This document shows positions 25,301 through 40,000 of a DNA stretch of 64,000 nt, one piece after another. The notes under the pieces are model-generated. The model saw only the letters and a list, made by a program, of their open reading frames with translations. It was not told where the DNA came from and did no database searches. The translations under genes were made by a program, and so were the position numbers. Positions within the stretch are counted from its first letter, which is position 1. Every line of letters begins with the position of its first letter. This DNA comes from Sipunculus nudus (lineage: Eukaryota; Annelida; Sipuncula; Golfingiida; Sipunculidae), in the NCBI GenBank assembly GCA_026874595.1, contig CM049306.1:85526142-85590141 (forward strand), in the 5' to 3' direction.

Positions 25301-28300
25301 CAGACTGCCCAGAAAGGATTGCAGGTGGTGCAACCTGTCTTTGTTTTGCACAGCTACATAGGTGAGGGAACAACTTTGCCAGGTTATGGAAGATCAGTCC
25401 AAGGGTCTCAGAGGAGTTCTCCAGAAACAAACACCATTTTTGTATCACATTTTTAATTATTTCGGGGGTACTTATGAGCCCGATAGCTCAGAGGATATGG
25501 GTAACAGAGACCTAATTTCAGATTTCCATGAAGACTTTTCATTGAGGTCCCTAGATGTCAAGTATGAGATTCTAGGTTAAGTGGTTACGATTTGTGCCTT
25601 GTTACAAGATGAGGCTTTATATGAAAGTCTCAAAATGAGAAAAAAATGCGTACAAATTTAAAAAAAACAGGTGGCGCCACCAGTCTACAGGAACTGATAA
25701 AACACTCCATGATCAATATGAATGCAAAAAATCATGGCCATCAGTACATTAGTTATTCAGATACTGCAGCTTTTGTATCACATTTTTAATTATTCTTAGG
25801 AGTACTTACAAGCCCCATAGCTCGAAGGATATGGGTATCAGAGACCTAATTTCAGGTTTCCATTGAGACTTTTCATGGACCTCTCTTGATGTCAAGTTAG
25901 AAGAATCCAGGTCCAGCGATTACGATTTGTGTCCTGTTAACAGATGACAGCTTCTTTGAAGGTCTCAAATATATAGAAAAAAAATCGTAAAATTGGAAAA
26001 AAATACAGGTGGCGCCACCAGTCTGCAGGAAGTGATGGAACATCCCATGATCAATATTCATGCAAAGAATCATGGTGATCAATGTAGTAGTTATTCAGAT
26101 ACTTGAGCTTTTGTATCAAATTTTGCATTATTCTATGGGGTACTTCAGAGCCCCGTAGCTCCAAGGATATGGGTAACAGAGACCTAATTTCAGGTTTTCA
26201 AGGAGATTTTTTATGGACCTCCCTGGATATTAAGTTTGAAGATTCCAGGTCCAGTGGTTACAATTTGTGCCCTGTTAACAGATGACAGTTTCATTTCAGG
26301 TCTGAAAAAAAGAAAAAAATTCGTAAAAAATTGGAAAAAATACAGGTGGTGCCACCAGTCTGCAGGAAGTGATGGAACATCCCATGATCAATATTCATGC
26401 AAAGAATCATGATGATCAATGCAGTAATTATTCAAATACTTGAGCTTTTGTATCAAATTTTGTATTATTATGGGGGGTACTTCAGAGCCCCATAGCTCGA
26501 AGGATATGGGTAACAGAGACCTAATTTCATGTTTTCAAGGAGATTTTTTCATGACCCTCTCTGTATATTAAGTTTGAAGATTCCAGGTCCAGTGGTTACA
26601 ATTTGTGCCCTGTTAACATATGACAGTTTCATTGCAGGTCTGAAACAAGGGACCTATGGGTCACGACGCTCAGCTGTTATATATGATAAAAAAATATTAT
26701 TTAGAAATGAGGCACATGCTGGTTTTGTGTGGTAATAAATATAAGCTGTATTATGAGTTGTTGTTATTTAGCTTATGTATGATTTTGATAGTACCTTTGG
26801 AGACAGGGAAGAGGACTGATTTCATTTATTTTATTAACAAATGGAGTACTACTGTCACACAGATTTTGACTTGGCCATATAAAGTTATAAGCAGAACATA
26901 TAATATAAGAGTTTAACTATTTATTAAAACAAGTGACCCATGGGTCATGACGCTCAGCTGACTGGGAAGAGATTCGCAAAAGGAAATTTTATCATCAGAA
27001 TGGTAGTATATACCCATTCAACTGAAGCATCAAACAGATTAACCAACAGGCCAAGATTTAGTCTGTATTTATATTTCTCAAAAATAGAGAAAAATGTGTA
27101 AACTTTTAAAACTAGAATACGGGTAACCGACAAGTGACTACATGTATCTGCCAAAATCGGATAGTGAGGCATGGATTGAGTGGCAAGGGGAAATAGAGTG
27201 AGGTATGTTGCATATTAGCATGGATGTCTGCAGCCTAAATGTGTATGTAGGTTGTGCCACCTACCACAAATCCAGAAAGCTGTCCAAGTTGTATACACCT
27301 GCAGAAAAGTCAAACCACTACATGTATATGAGCGATTTTTGCCCATGGCAGACAAACAGACAAACACTGTGCAAAAATCTTTGCAGGTAACCCCTCCAGT
27401 TTTGTGTATGATAAAGACCTATGTGAGATCTAAACACATGCACATTTTGGCCCAATCGGTCAAATGGTTCCTGAGATATGAGCTTGGATGTGTGCAGCAT
27501 TAACTAGAATGTAGGTGGCGCAACCTGTCATAAAATCAAGAAAGCTGTCCACGATGTATAAACCTGCAAAGTTTTAGGCAGTTATGTTGAACCACTACAG
27601 AGAAATGAGTGATTTTAGGCCACGGCAGACTAACAGACAGACGCTGTGCAAACATTGTTACAGGTGGCGCCACCATTTTTTGTGTATGTTACAGAGCTAT
27701 CAAAGGGCTACATTTGTATAAATTTTATTTCCTGATCGGTCAAACAGTTCCCGAGATATAAGCTTGGATGTCATCAGCGTGAACGTGAACGTAGGTGGCG
27801 CCACCTGTCATAAAATCAAGAAAGCTATCCTGGATGTATACGCATGACGAATTTCAGGTGAATTAGTCAATTCACTGCAGAGATATGAGTGATTTTAACC
27901 CAAGGCAGATGAACAGATGGACACTATGCAAACATGGTTACAGGTGGCGCCACCATTTTTTGTGTATGTTATAAAGCAATCCAAGGGCTACATTTGTATC
28001 AATTTTATTTCCTGATCGGTCAAACGGTTCCCGAGATATGAGGGTTTATGAGTGGAAACAGACCCACAAATGGACACTGGATAGAGAGGAAAGGTCAGAG
28101 GTCAACACAAATTGGTTAGGCACCAGTTCACATGTGACCCGATAATAGGTGTGAGTTTGGGAAAAAAATCAGTCCATTAGTCTCCGAGGAGCTCTCTGGA
28201 AACGAACGCGGCGGCGGCGGAGGAACTCGGTCAAAAACATAGCATCCGCAAAACTTCGTTTTGGCGGATACAAAAATACAGGTGGCTCCACCAGTCTGCA

Positions 28301-31300
28301 GAAACTAATAAAAACACTTAATGGTCAATATCCATGCAAAAAATCATGGTGATCTCTGCATTAGTTGTTCAGATACTTTAGCTTTTGTATCAAATTTTCC
28401 ATTATTCTGAGCTGTACTTTGGAGTGCCATAGCTCAAAGGATATGGGTAACAGAGACCAAATTTCAGGTTTCCATGGAGACTTATCATGGGTCTCCCTGT
28501 GTGTCAAGAACGAAGATTCTAGGTCCAGTCGTTATGATTTGTACCCTGTTGACAGATAACTACATCCTTAAAGGTCTCAAAAATGGAGAAAACAATTCGT
28601 GAACATTGAAAAATACAGGTGGCGCCACCAGTCTGCACAAACTGATGAAACATCTCATGATCAATATGTATGTCAAAAATCATGACCATCAGTGATGTAG
28701 TTAATGAGATATTGAAGTTTTTGTATGAAATTTTTGACTATTCTGGGGGGTAATTTTGGGCCCCATAGCTCGAAGGATATTGGTAACAGAGACCTAATTT
28801 CAAGTTTCCATGGAGACTTTTCATGGGTCTCCCTGTGTGTCAAGAATGAAGATTCTTGGTCCAGTTTTTATGATTTGTGCCCTGTTAACAGATGTTAATA
28901 TCTTTAAAGGTCTAAAAAATACAGAAAAATTTCGTAAGAAAAACCGAACAAATACAGGTGGTGCCACCAGTCTGCAGAAACTTATGAAACACTCCATGAT
29001 CAATATCCATGCAAACAATTATGGTTATCTCTGCATTAGTTGTTCAGATACTTTAGCTTTTGTATCAAATTTTCCATTATTCTGAGCTGTACTTTGGAGT
29101 GCCATAGCTCAAAGGATATGGGTAACAGAGACCAAATTTCAGGTTTCCATGGAGACTTATCATGGGTCTCCCTGTGTGTCAAGAACGAAGATTCTAGGTC
29201 CAGTCATTATGATTTGTACCCTGTTGACAGAAAACTACATCCTTAAAGGTCTCAAAAATGGAGAAAACAATTCGTGAACATTGAAAAATACAGGTGGCGC
29301 CACCAGTCTGCACAAACTGATGAAACATCTCATGATCAATATGTATGCCAAAAATCATGACCATCAGTCAAGTAGTTAATGAGATATTGAAGTTTTTGTA
29401 TGAAATTTTGACTTTTCTGGGGGGTACTTTGGGGCCACATAGCTCGAAGGATATGGGTAACAGAGACCTAATTTCTGGTTTCCAAGGAGATTTTTTATGG
29501 ACCTCTCAGAATCCCAAGTTACAAGGTTCTAGGACCTGCGGTTACGATTTGTGCCTGGTTAACGGACGGACAGACGGACAGATGGACAGACGGACAAAGA
29601 GTGATCGCTATAGCTCAGATGACTTTCAGTCAGCTGAGCTAAAAATTACAAATATTGTCCCAAATATAATTTTTATTAAAAATAATAAGAGAATCATGAT
29701 TTTTTAAAATGAAATATAACTGATATGATTATTAAAATAATATAAAAGAATATATTCATGAATGCATTCATGAATACATATTGAAAGTATTTGCACGAGT
29801 TTTCATATACTTTCATTTTTACCTGAATTCCCATTCTTTATGCAAGAAATTTTATAATGGAGTACATAATCATATTCGTATTTAAATACAATTACAAAGT
29901 ATTCGCACCATGTCTGGTATTTATTCAGTTTTCACCAAACAATGATGTTGAGAATCCAGAATATACAAAATTCACACATTTAAATAATGATCATAAGTAC
30001 CTGGTTTTATGGCTTTTATTTATATTAAAAAATAACTGTAAAAAATTAATTTTGGACTAATTTCACATCAATGTACACACTAGACACAGTAGGAATCTAG
30101 ATTAATATTATCAACTGCATCTTTGTCTATCATTAATTTCCTTCATATAATCCTTAATGATTAGTAATGAATAATATGATTTACTTCTTTATCATTAAAA
30201 ATGAACTGAAAAATGCCATAGGTGACTGCATGGTGTTATTTGGAATATGTGACATTCTACCCATCGATAAAAGATTCTTATATCATCAGTAACTGCAAGT
30301 TAATTTCCTGTTATTATAAACTAACAAATTCCTTTTCTATTTTTCTTTAATTTGTTATTAAAAACCAATAAAAATTTATTAATTTATTGTTTATTGTTAT
30401 GTTGTTGGTTAAAACTACTAGATAAGTTGGGTTGAACACCTGGATCAACTGTGGATGGCCATAAGCTGCCTGGATTCTCCCCTCAAGTGTGCATAATTTG
30501 ATGAAAGGTCAACAAGGTCAACATACAGGTGACTCAAGAGGGGCTGGAGAGAGCCAAAGTCTGACAGGGTCTCATAAAAAACATTAATAAAAGCTACAAT
30601 ATTTGGCAAATTTCTTTCAGCTTCCTAAACTAAAAAGCTGAAATCCTTATGTGTGCATGATATGAAAATTATATCAACAGTGCTCACGGGAAACAAACGT
30701 GCCATGGTCACAGTTGGGCAAAATTTAAGGTACTAATTTTATATTTATACTAATAACTTGTAAAAATTGAAAAATTCAGAACTAATTTTGGGTATTCAAT
30801 TGAATCTTGATTAAATAATGTTACATCCCTGACAAAAAAGATCTCTAGCTTCAGCAATGCCCTTGTTAAGGGAGTAAATAAATTTCTTGATTTTTTACAA
30901 AGTGCATTATGTTTGGGCCCATAACTTAAAAAAAATACACAATACTGACATCATTTCTGGCATGTGCATAGTGAATGTATAGAAAAATATGTATATTATA
31001 TATGATCAAAGTCAGATCAGTGGTTTTGATATTAGGCAGTCTTAAAGTGTAACATTGGGTTTTTAATGGAAAAATGAAGTTTTTCATTGATATCTCGAAG
31101 GAATTAAGTCCTAGTGACCAAATTCTTGGCATGGTAGGGGATTTTGGAGAAATCTAACTGTATGCCAAATTTAAGGAACTTAGAGCTGAAGCTCGGGAGC
31201 TGAGCTCTAGCAAACTGCATAACACTAGCAATATGTGACATGGTGCTTGAAAACTTGAATAAAATCTACAGTTTTTGATCAACTGGTTTCAAATTTTTGG

Positions 31301-34300
31301 TTTTAACAGTTGAAATGCTAACAAAAACATGCTGTGAAAATTAAATCCACAGCAGTTACAGCAAAAAAACGTGCCATGGTCAAAGTTGGGCAAAATTTAA
31401 GGTACCAATTTTTTATTTTTGCTAATATTTTTAAAAATTTTAAAAAAGATTTTGATCTTATTTTGGGTATACAATTTAATTTTGATTAATAAAAGTAATA
31501 TTACTGGAAAAAAAGTGCTTAGCTTTAACAGGTTTTGTGTTAAGTGATAAAATTTCTTTCCTGATTATTTACAAAATGCATTATGTTTGGGCCCATAACT
31601 TTTTTAAATTAAAAAATACAGACCTAATTTCTGGCATGTACATAGGAATTATATAGAGGATTATTTATAGGAAATATGAGGAAAAACAGATGAGTTGTTT
31701 TGATATTAGGCAGTCCTAAAGTGTGAAAATAGGTTTTTAATAAAAAATTGAGGTTTTTCCTTAATTTCTCAAAGGAATGAAGTCGCAAAGACCCAGTTTT
31801 CGGCTTGGTAGGAGATCTTGGGGACATCTAACATTATGCTGAATTTTGGATTCCTAGGTCTTATGGTTTCAAAACGTGCCACATCTACGGACGGACGGAC
31901 GGACAGACGGACGCACGACGGACATTGGACCACGACTATAGCTCAGATGACTTATAGTCAGCTGAGCTAAAAAAGAGAAAAAAAAAATTGTAAAAATTGG
32001 AAAAAATACAGGTGGCGCCACCAGCCTGCAGGAAGTGATGGAACATCCCATGATCAATATACAAATACTTGAGCTTTTGTATCAGATTCTGCATTATTCT
32101 GGGGGGTACTTCGAAGCCCCATAGCTCGAAGGATATGGGTAACAGAGACCTAATTTCAGGTTTTCAAGGAAATTTTTCATGGCCCTCCCTGCATGTCAAG
32201 AGATAAGATTCTAGGTCCATGCAGTCATTATGATTTGTGCCCTGTTAACAGATGACCACATCTGAAGGTCTCAAAAACATAGAAAAACATTCGTTAAAAA
32301 AAAAAACCCAGAATAAATTGTATCAAATTTAGCATTATTCTGGGGGGTACTTCGAAGCCCCATAGCTCGAAGGATATGGGTAACAGAGACCTAATTTCAG
32401 GTTTTCAAGAAGATTTTTCATGGCCCTCCCTGCATGTCAAGAGATAAGATTCTAGGTCCATGCAGTCATTATGATTTGTGCCCTGTTAACAGATGACCAC
32501 ATCTTAAGGTCTCAAAAACAGAGAAAAACATTCGTAAAAATAGAAAAAATACAGGTGGCGCCACCAGACTGCAGAAACTGATGAAACATTCCATGATCAA
32601 TATCCATGCAATGAATCATGGTGATTAATACAATAGTTGTTCAGATACTTGAGCTTTTGTATCAAATTTTCCATTATTCTGGGGGGTATTTAAGAACCCC
32701 ATAGCTCAGAGGTTATGGGTAACAGAGACCTAATTTCAGGTTTCCACAGAGACTTTTCATGGGCCTCCCCACAGGTCAAGTGAGAAGATTCTAGGTCCAG
32801 TCGTTACGACTTGTGCCCTGTTAACAGATGACCACATCTTAAGAGGTCTCAAAAATAGAGAAAAAAATTCGTAAAAATAAAAAAAATACAGGTGGTGCCA
32901 CCAGACTGCAGAAACTTATGAAACACTCCATGATCAATATCCATGCAAAAAATCATGGTGATCACTGCATTAGTTGTTCAGATAATTGAGCTTTTGTATC
33001 AAATTTTCCATTATTCTGGGGGGTACTTCGGAGCCCCTTAGCTCAAAGAATATGGGTAACAAAGACCTATTTTCAGGTTTCCAAGGAGATTTTTTATGAA
33101 CCTCCAAGGATGTCAAGTTACAAGATTCTAGGTCCAGCAGTTACAGTTTGTGCCCTGTTAACGGATGGACGGCCGACGGACAAAGAGTGATCGCCATAGC
33201 TCAGATGACTTACAGTCAGCTGAGCTAAAAAACAGTATCAATTATATTATTCCCCATTTTTTCAAAAATGATATTGATAAAGAGAGTTGCCAGTATAGGC
33301 CTCAGTGTTTTTAAACTCATGAGGTACATTTGCTTTAAATTCATGGTGATGCATCCATTTAGGCTGTGTTCTGGAGACCTTGCTTTACTGAACCACTCTG
33401 TTTACTATGTCAAAAATTAAACAAGTCAACTAAACAAATCAAATGGCACACATGCACACTTCCTTTGAGCACCATGTTGCTTTTTAAGATAAATGTCTCA
33501 ACCCTTTGATGGATTAAAGAAAGGCTTGTAAACTTATTGAATGAATATACCTTGTGTTGAAGATGCTTTAAGTATTGGTGTTGTTTCCCCAATGGGCTCA
33601 TCCAATGTTTCTTCTCTGTTTACACAGTTGCTGCAGCTCCCCTCTCCCACAGAACTTGGTTTGACTAACATTAAGAAATATCTGTAATGTCCCATGAAAA
33701 GCAAAGTTTAAAATTTTGTCTTGAAAGTTCATTAAAATATGCACATGAACTGTTCTTATTAATCTAACAAGTTTTCAAAATCCTTGGTAGCCTTGGCACC
33801 TTGAAAATGTATTGATCATTTATGAAAATACATTAATTTTAAACAGATTGTAGACCACTGAACTCCTTGCAAGGTGGTCATGCTACATTTATTTGCATTC
33901 TTACCATTCATCAACTGCTTGCAAAAGGATTCTTCATTGAATAAGACCACAAAGGCCCTGACACAGTTCAAAGAATCTTCCGACCAAAATAAATATGAGG
34001 GAATGAAGGTTTTTCCTCTGAATCAAAACATCATCCAAACAATCTTGACCCTGTGCCATCACTGTGGCAACTCTGCATGCTAAAGGTGGCCAGAAAGAAG
34101 AATGATAAGGAATATAATGTAACCACTGCCAAATCAGTGTAAACCAATATCTGCTCAATATATATACAGTAAAACCCCAATATTAGAACATCATTGGGAA
34201 CAAAATAAAGTGTTCACATTTTTTAGGTGATCATCTGAGCAAGGTCTCATATAAAGAGCAAAATAGAATCAGGACAGTGAACATGTGGTTATTATTTTGA

Positions 34301-36973
34301 GGTGTTCACTAAATAGAGGTGGGCGTTAGGTGTGGTTTTACCATACCAAGAAAAAAATACACCAGTGAGAGTCTTTACAAAATAGATTATGACAAACCTG
34401 TGCTGTTACAATTGAATGTATTCTTGTCTGACAAAAAAGTTTTTAAAAACAATGCTTACTTTAACCCTTTACTATTTGTGAATAATTTTGCATTTTCTTA
34501 TATGTTTAAACAAGACTTTGTATAAAATACATTTACTCAGAAGCCATTGAAGATATCTTTATTAAATTTTCAGCATTTACTTACAGGTAAATGTTCATTA
34601 TGTTCGTTATGTAAGTTTGTGCCTATTACCTTTTAGCTAAATGTAGCTCAGGCACTAGATTATGGTATTATTGAACTTGGTTCTGTCACCAGGATTGCCT
34701 ACAATTACCAATTTCTGAGGAATTTAGCGCATGTGTGTGTTTTTCTCTTGTAGTCAACATGTTTGCCAGGGCCCATGTAAGACTGAAAGTTGATCATTAT
34801 TATTTGATTTCAAAACTTTCAGCATCCTGTCAGTTTGAATCCTGATCACATAGTAACACAACTGTCAAGGAGTTGCTCTTCAATTAAGGTACAAATATGA
34901 TGGGTAAATATTTCAACCCCTAAACTGACACCAATTAGGGGTATGTAAAATGACCATTAGAGGGTGTTTAAGGGCTGGTCTAGACAGAAAAGCCTTAAGA
35001 AAAAGAACTGAGACTGGGTGCACAGACTAAAATTGACTTGTGTATACAGACTTACGTTGATGCCTGCAGCACTGGTACTACTGTCATACAGTAGATAGTG
35101 AGCTGAGGAGACAGACCAAGGGCAGTTAGACCAGCGTATGACAGCGACCCCACCAGTCCCGCTGCCCCTGTACCAGATGCCCAGGAAGACACAACATTCC
35201 TGAGAAACAAATCAATATTCATTACAACATACATCCAGTTTAGCATAAATGGATATGAATGCCTAGAATGTTATGATTAAATAACAAAAGTCATGTTCCA
35301 CACCCAATAGAGCTGAACCTTCCTAATTATGGATCACGCTGGTGGGACAAGTGCCAATTTACCACAAAGGGTACAGACCCCAAAGTTTACTTTCACAGGA
35401 CCAGTGGACCACTGAAAATGTTAGTGACTGACAGATATCTTAAATGCTGGGGCATCTGTAACCATGAGATATCTGCAATGTTCAAGTCCCTAAAATCAAA
35501 ATTTTGAGGCACCTGATTCAATGAGGTGACGGCTCTGTTATTTGATGAGTCTGAACATTGTCTGTAATCTTACAGTGCCTGTATAATGTTGATAAACCTG
35601 TAATGTTGCAGTGCATGTAATGATAAAGTGTCATAATGTTGAAATGCCTGTAATGCTGAGATGCATCTTGAGGCATCTATATAGGCCTACTTTTGAGGTA
35701 ATTGTTATGTTAAGGTAGATGCTTATATTGATGAGATAGCTGTAATTTGAGCCTGATATGTCCAAGCACCTACACTGATGAGGTACTCTTATCGGTGAGG
35801 GACTTTGTAATGTTGAGGCACCTAAATTGTTGAGGTGGCTGTAATTTTGAAGTGTTTTAAAGGACAACTCATTTACATACATCCCTACAGTCAGGGTTAA
35901 ATATAAATGCTCAGGTTCTGTTGTTACACTCAACAGTAATGACTGCATGCTTGATGTGTCAAATTTAACATTTTACAGTCACATGTAGTGATTCCATTTA
36001 TTAATGATTACTGTGATTTATAAATGTGATTAATTTTTTACTCACTTATGGAAATGTGATGCAAGGCTGAGAAACGAAAGCTCCCCAAACCCTGAACTGA
36101 TGCTGGCACAAGCAGCCCCTGGTGGGATAAAAATCACAGAATACACTAAAATGGGACAAAAGAGCAAACTAGCAACTTGAGCAGAGAACAAGAATCAAAG
36201 TCAGAAATACTGAACATTTTATACTATACATGTGTATTTGGTTACTTAACTGTAAGAGAAAATTTTCCACAGAACAATGCCTATAGGGATGCTGCCAATT
36301 GACATAAGCTGTAAAATAATGGTATTATAATCAAAAACATAATGAGTTATTATCAGATCAAGTTTACAGATGATAGAAATAATAATGCTGATGTTTTTGG
36401 TAAAAAATGTCCTTACCTAGGATGCTGAGCCAGACAACATCTGAGGTTGCCACAATGATGTAACTAGCCTCCCCAGAGAGCACCACAATTAGCACCTTAA
36501 TACTGGAAAATCAAAATAAGACAGGTAAGTCAGGTGAAGTTTCCAACATTTTTTTTTCCTCATGTTTATTTCTAATTTAAAATTGAATTTTTCAATTTTC
36601 ATTCCATAAAGATATTTCCTCCACTCTTACAGACTACTGAGCACCAACATCCGATCCATGGACAGTGCTTGTATTAGTTACTATGACTAGTTATACAATC
36701 CATGACAATTAAATAGTTTAAAAGTTTTAAAAGACATGGTAACAAATTTATTCATTAATCAATTTTTTGTTTTATTATATACTTAGACTGAAATTTGTAC
36801 CTAAACGAGCTCTGATACTATGGGAAGTTGTCTCACAAGCAGTGCCTTGAAGAAATACTTTACTTTTTGTCAATTCTGTTAATAAAAGTAGTGATAAACT
36901 ATCGAGTGACAACAGTTAACAGCAAATTGTGCATGAAAGTAGGCCTGTAGCATACATAATATTTGGAGAAATC

Positions 36974-37042
<69 letters not shown>

Positions 37043-40000
37043 AATATATATATATATAGAGAGAGAGAGAGATAGATAGAGAGAGAGAGAGAGAGAAAGA
37101 TGGAAATGGTATACACAATATATATAAATATATATGTGTATATATATATATATATTTATATGTATATATACTTGTTACTGTAGTATGATTCATTCTCTCC
37201 ACCCCGAAAAAAATTACACATTATTATAATATCTGATCAACTGATCCTGGTATTGCACAGAAACAATTTTTATCTTTAATCACAGTCAACCAGGGAACTG
37301 GTATCCTTTTTGTATTTTTTATTAACTGCTACATCAAAAGCAGTCTTGATTAAAGACATGTTAATTTGAGGTCCAGTTACTTGTTCATAAGTAAAAAATG
37401 TGTACCCATTATAAAAGCATCCATGAATCAAATCCTATTTATGGCCTGCATGTTTATAGACTTTATTGTTCACTTTTTGACATGAATTGTCTCTTTTAAA
37501 TTTATGAAACCTTTTCATTAAACTTTATCAGTTTCAGCCAGATTTTACAAGATATTGAACATATTGCACATGAAAATAACAGAATCATACACAATATGCA
37601 AATCATCAGATTGCAATATACCAAAATATCAATAATCACCAATATATAAGGTAGCATCTGCAGCAAAAACTGATAAATATAAAATCAAATAAAACATTGA
37701 TTCAAATGCACATTAGATCCCATAAAGTATATAATGGTAAGTGTATTTATAAAATTCACATTCATGTATATATTAAAATTTAACAATGCTTTTGAAAGGT
37801 TAAATTTTTAAATGGTACAAAATTTTATATTCAACAAGTAAAAGCAAACTGTTAAAAAAATGACTTTTGGGGTAATTTAATCAAAGGGGATTTAGCCAGA
37901 GATGCTATTTTAAGATATTAAAAATAAAATATTACCGCACCTGTATGGAATCCTGTGTATATACCAAGCAGCAGTCATGTTGATAACAAAACAAGGTACC
38001 ACAACTGCAAGCAATATTGCCTGCAATTACATACAAATTATAAATTAAATATAGGGAATTAATGCACACTGATTAGTTTACTTGTAACTGACAGCCTGTT
38101 CATTTACCAAGATCCAAGAATGTATTATATAATATATAACACAATGAATTAATAGTTTTATAAATAAAATTTTTAAGAGCTTATACTAGAAGTATCAATG
38201 ATTAAGTATTAATCAATTGTATCAGTGACAGGTCGTTTTCTTTCGTAATTGCTTAAATTAATTACAATTTTACATGACTGATCAGGAATGATTATAAATG
38301 CGTGTACACCCAAAGAAAGCAGTCTGTCAGCATTCTGTTAGAGATAAAGGAATGACAGGGCACAAAACGGTGAACAGTATTAAAACTTAACCTTATGCAT
38401 AAAGCCTAGGTCAAACTGTCACTGATCTCACCACGGGTCTTCAGGGATGGGCCGATAAGGATAGTGAACCGTAGGGAATCTAGAGATCGACTCTGTGGCT
38501 TTGTCTGTCCTCATCGGCCATGATGCCTGCTGACTGTTCTTGGTCTGTCAATCTCCACAGAAGTTTTGAAATGTTCAAGGCTGCATGTGTAGACTTGGAG
38601 ACCATTATGGTCAACCCCAAAGATTGCATTTGCCATACTAAAACTGCAATAACCTTCACTGACAGCACAGCTGATATAAAAAAACTAGGGACCCATAGGT
38701 CTCGACACTTGGCTAAATTTGTCTGAAAGGATATAATGTTTTTGAGCGTAACAAAATGTGGGTCCTATGATAAAGTTTGAAGCAAAACTGTTTACCCAAA
38801 CTAAAGTTATCAGCCATAAACTAATTTGGGAGTGGACAGACAGACCCAATTAAATTTATGTCCCCTGTTGCCCAGTATCAGTGCATAATAAATAAACATG
38901 CTCAGGTTACAACAATGGCTTAGTCATTTACCTTGAATCACAGATAGACCACAGCATCAAAGAATTGAAAGAGTCAATATTTTAGAGTTATTTATTATGG
39001 CAGGTTAATAACAAGGTCTTCATTAAAACATTTATAAATCCTTGTACTTTACATAAACTTTCAATATAAAGTACACTATTGTAAAGTTAAGCAGGTGAGT
39101 ACTGTACTTGCTTGACACTGTTAAGTTCAAGTATCATAGATATGTACTTGTCCATATCCTGACTCACTTACCCCTGTACCGATCCTGTTACAGAGTTGAT
39201 GAATGTGATGCGTAGGTTCCCATACAGTGGTGACCTCTGGTGTTGTCCACTCAGGACTGGGTTGGGTAGTGGTGTTGTCTGGCTGTATATATAGAGAGAT
39301 GCAAAATAAGTTATGACAGAATGCTTAAATTTCTGTATAAAATTTTTATGGATGTGTACCAAATTGAATTAAGAGTCATTACTAATTCTTACCACAAATT
39401 TTGAATACAAGGTATATTTTGTTACCAGAACTTACTAATATTAAAACCTTATCTAGATTTTTGTACATAAGATGTTAATTTGAAGTGATACCAGACCAAA
39501 TTCTATTACTAAAACAATTTTTAGCTCAGCTGACTGAAAGTCATCTGAGCTATAGCGATCACTCTTTGTCCGTCGTCCGTCTGTCCGTCCGTTAACCAGG
39601 CACAAATCCTAACCGCTGAACCTAGAACCTTGTAACTTGGGATTCTGAGAGGTCCATGAAAAATCTCCTTGGAAACCAGAAATTAGGTCTCCGTTACCCA
39701 TATCCTTCGAGCTATGGGGCCCCAAAGTACCCCCCAGAAAAGTAAAAAATTTCATACAAAAACTTCAATATCTCATTAACTACTTGACTGATGGTCATGA
39801 TTTTTGGCATACATATTGATCATGAGATGTTCCATCACTTCCTGCAGACTGGTGGCGCCTCCTGTATTTTTCGATTTTTTTACAATTTTTTCCTCTATTT
39901 TTGAGACGTTTAAAGATGCTGTCATCTGTTAACGTGGCACAAATCGTAACCGCTGGACCTAGAATCTTCATTCTCGACAAACTGAGAAACCTATTAAAAG

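Noticed and set aside
28365-29246. Recurrent open frames reading [13 protein letters not shown]-like protein in the repeat arrays at 25-33 kb and 39.5-41.5 kb.
   Set aside because: They follow the 336-bp tandem unit (a multiple of three), occur in both orientations, and have no domain or splice support. They are translation shadows of repeats.
25141-33233. Regularly spaced palindromes that could suggest a CRISPR-like array.
   Set aside because: The repeated part is the entire 336-bp unit rather than a short repeat with unique spacers, and the genome is clearly metazoan.
36254-36309. Possible extra CLN3 exon on the minus strand (acceptor TTTACAG before an open, hydrophobic-looking segment).
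   Set aside because: In the frame required by exon 6 it gives non-family sequence, its other frame ends in a stop, and exon 6 joins exon 7 directly and in phase with conserved sequence.
36916-37202. Ile/Tyr- and Ser/Leu-rich minus-strand frames.
   Set aside because: They are direct translations of the (TA)n/(GA)n microsatellite.
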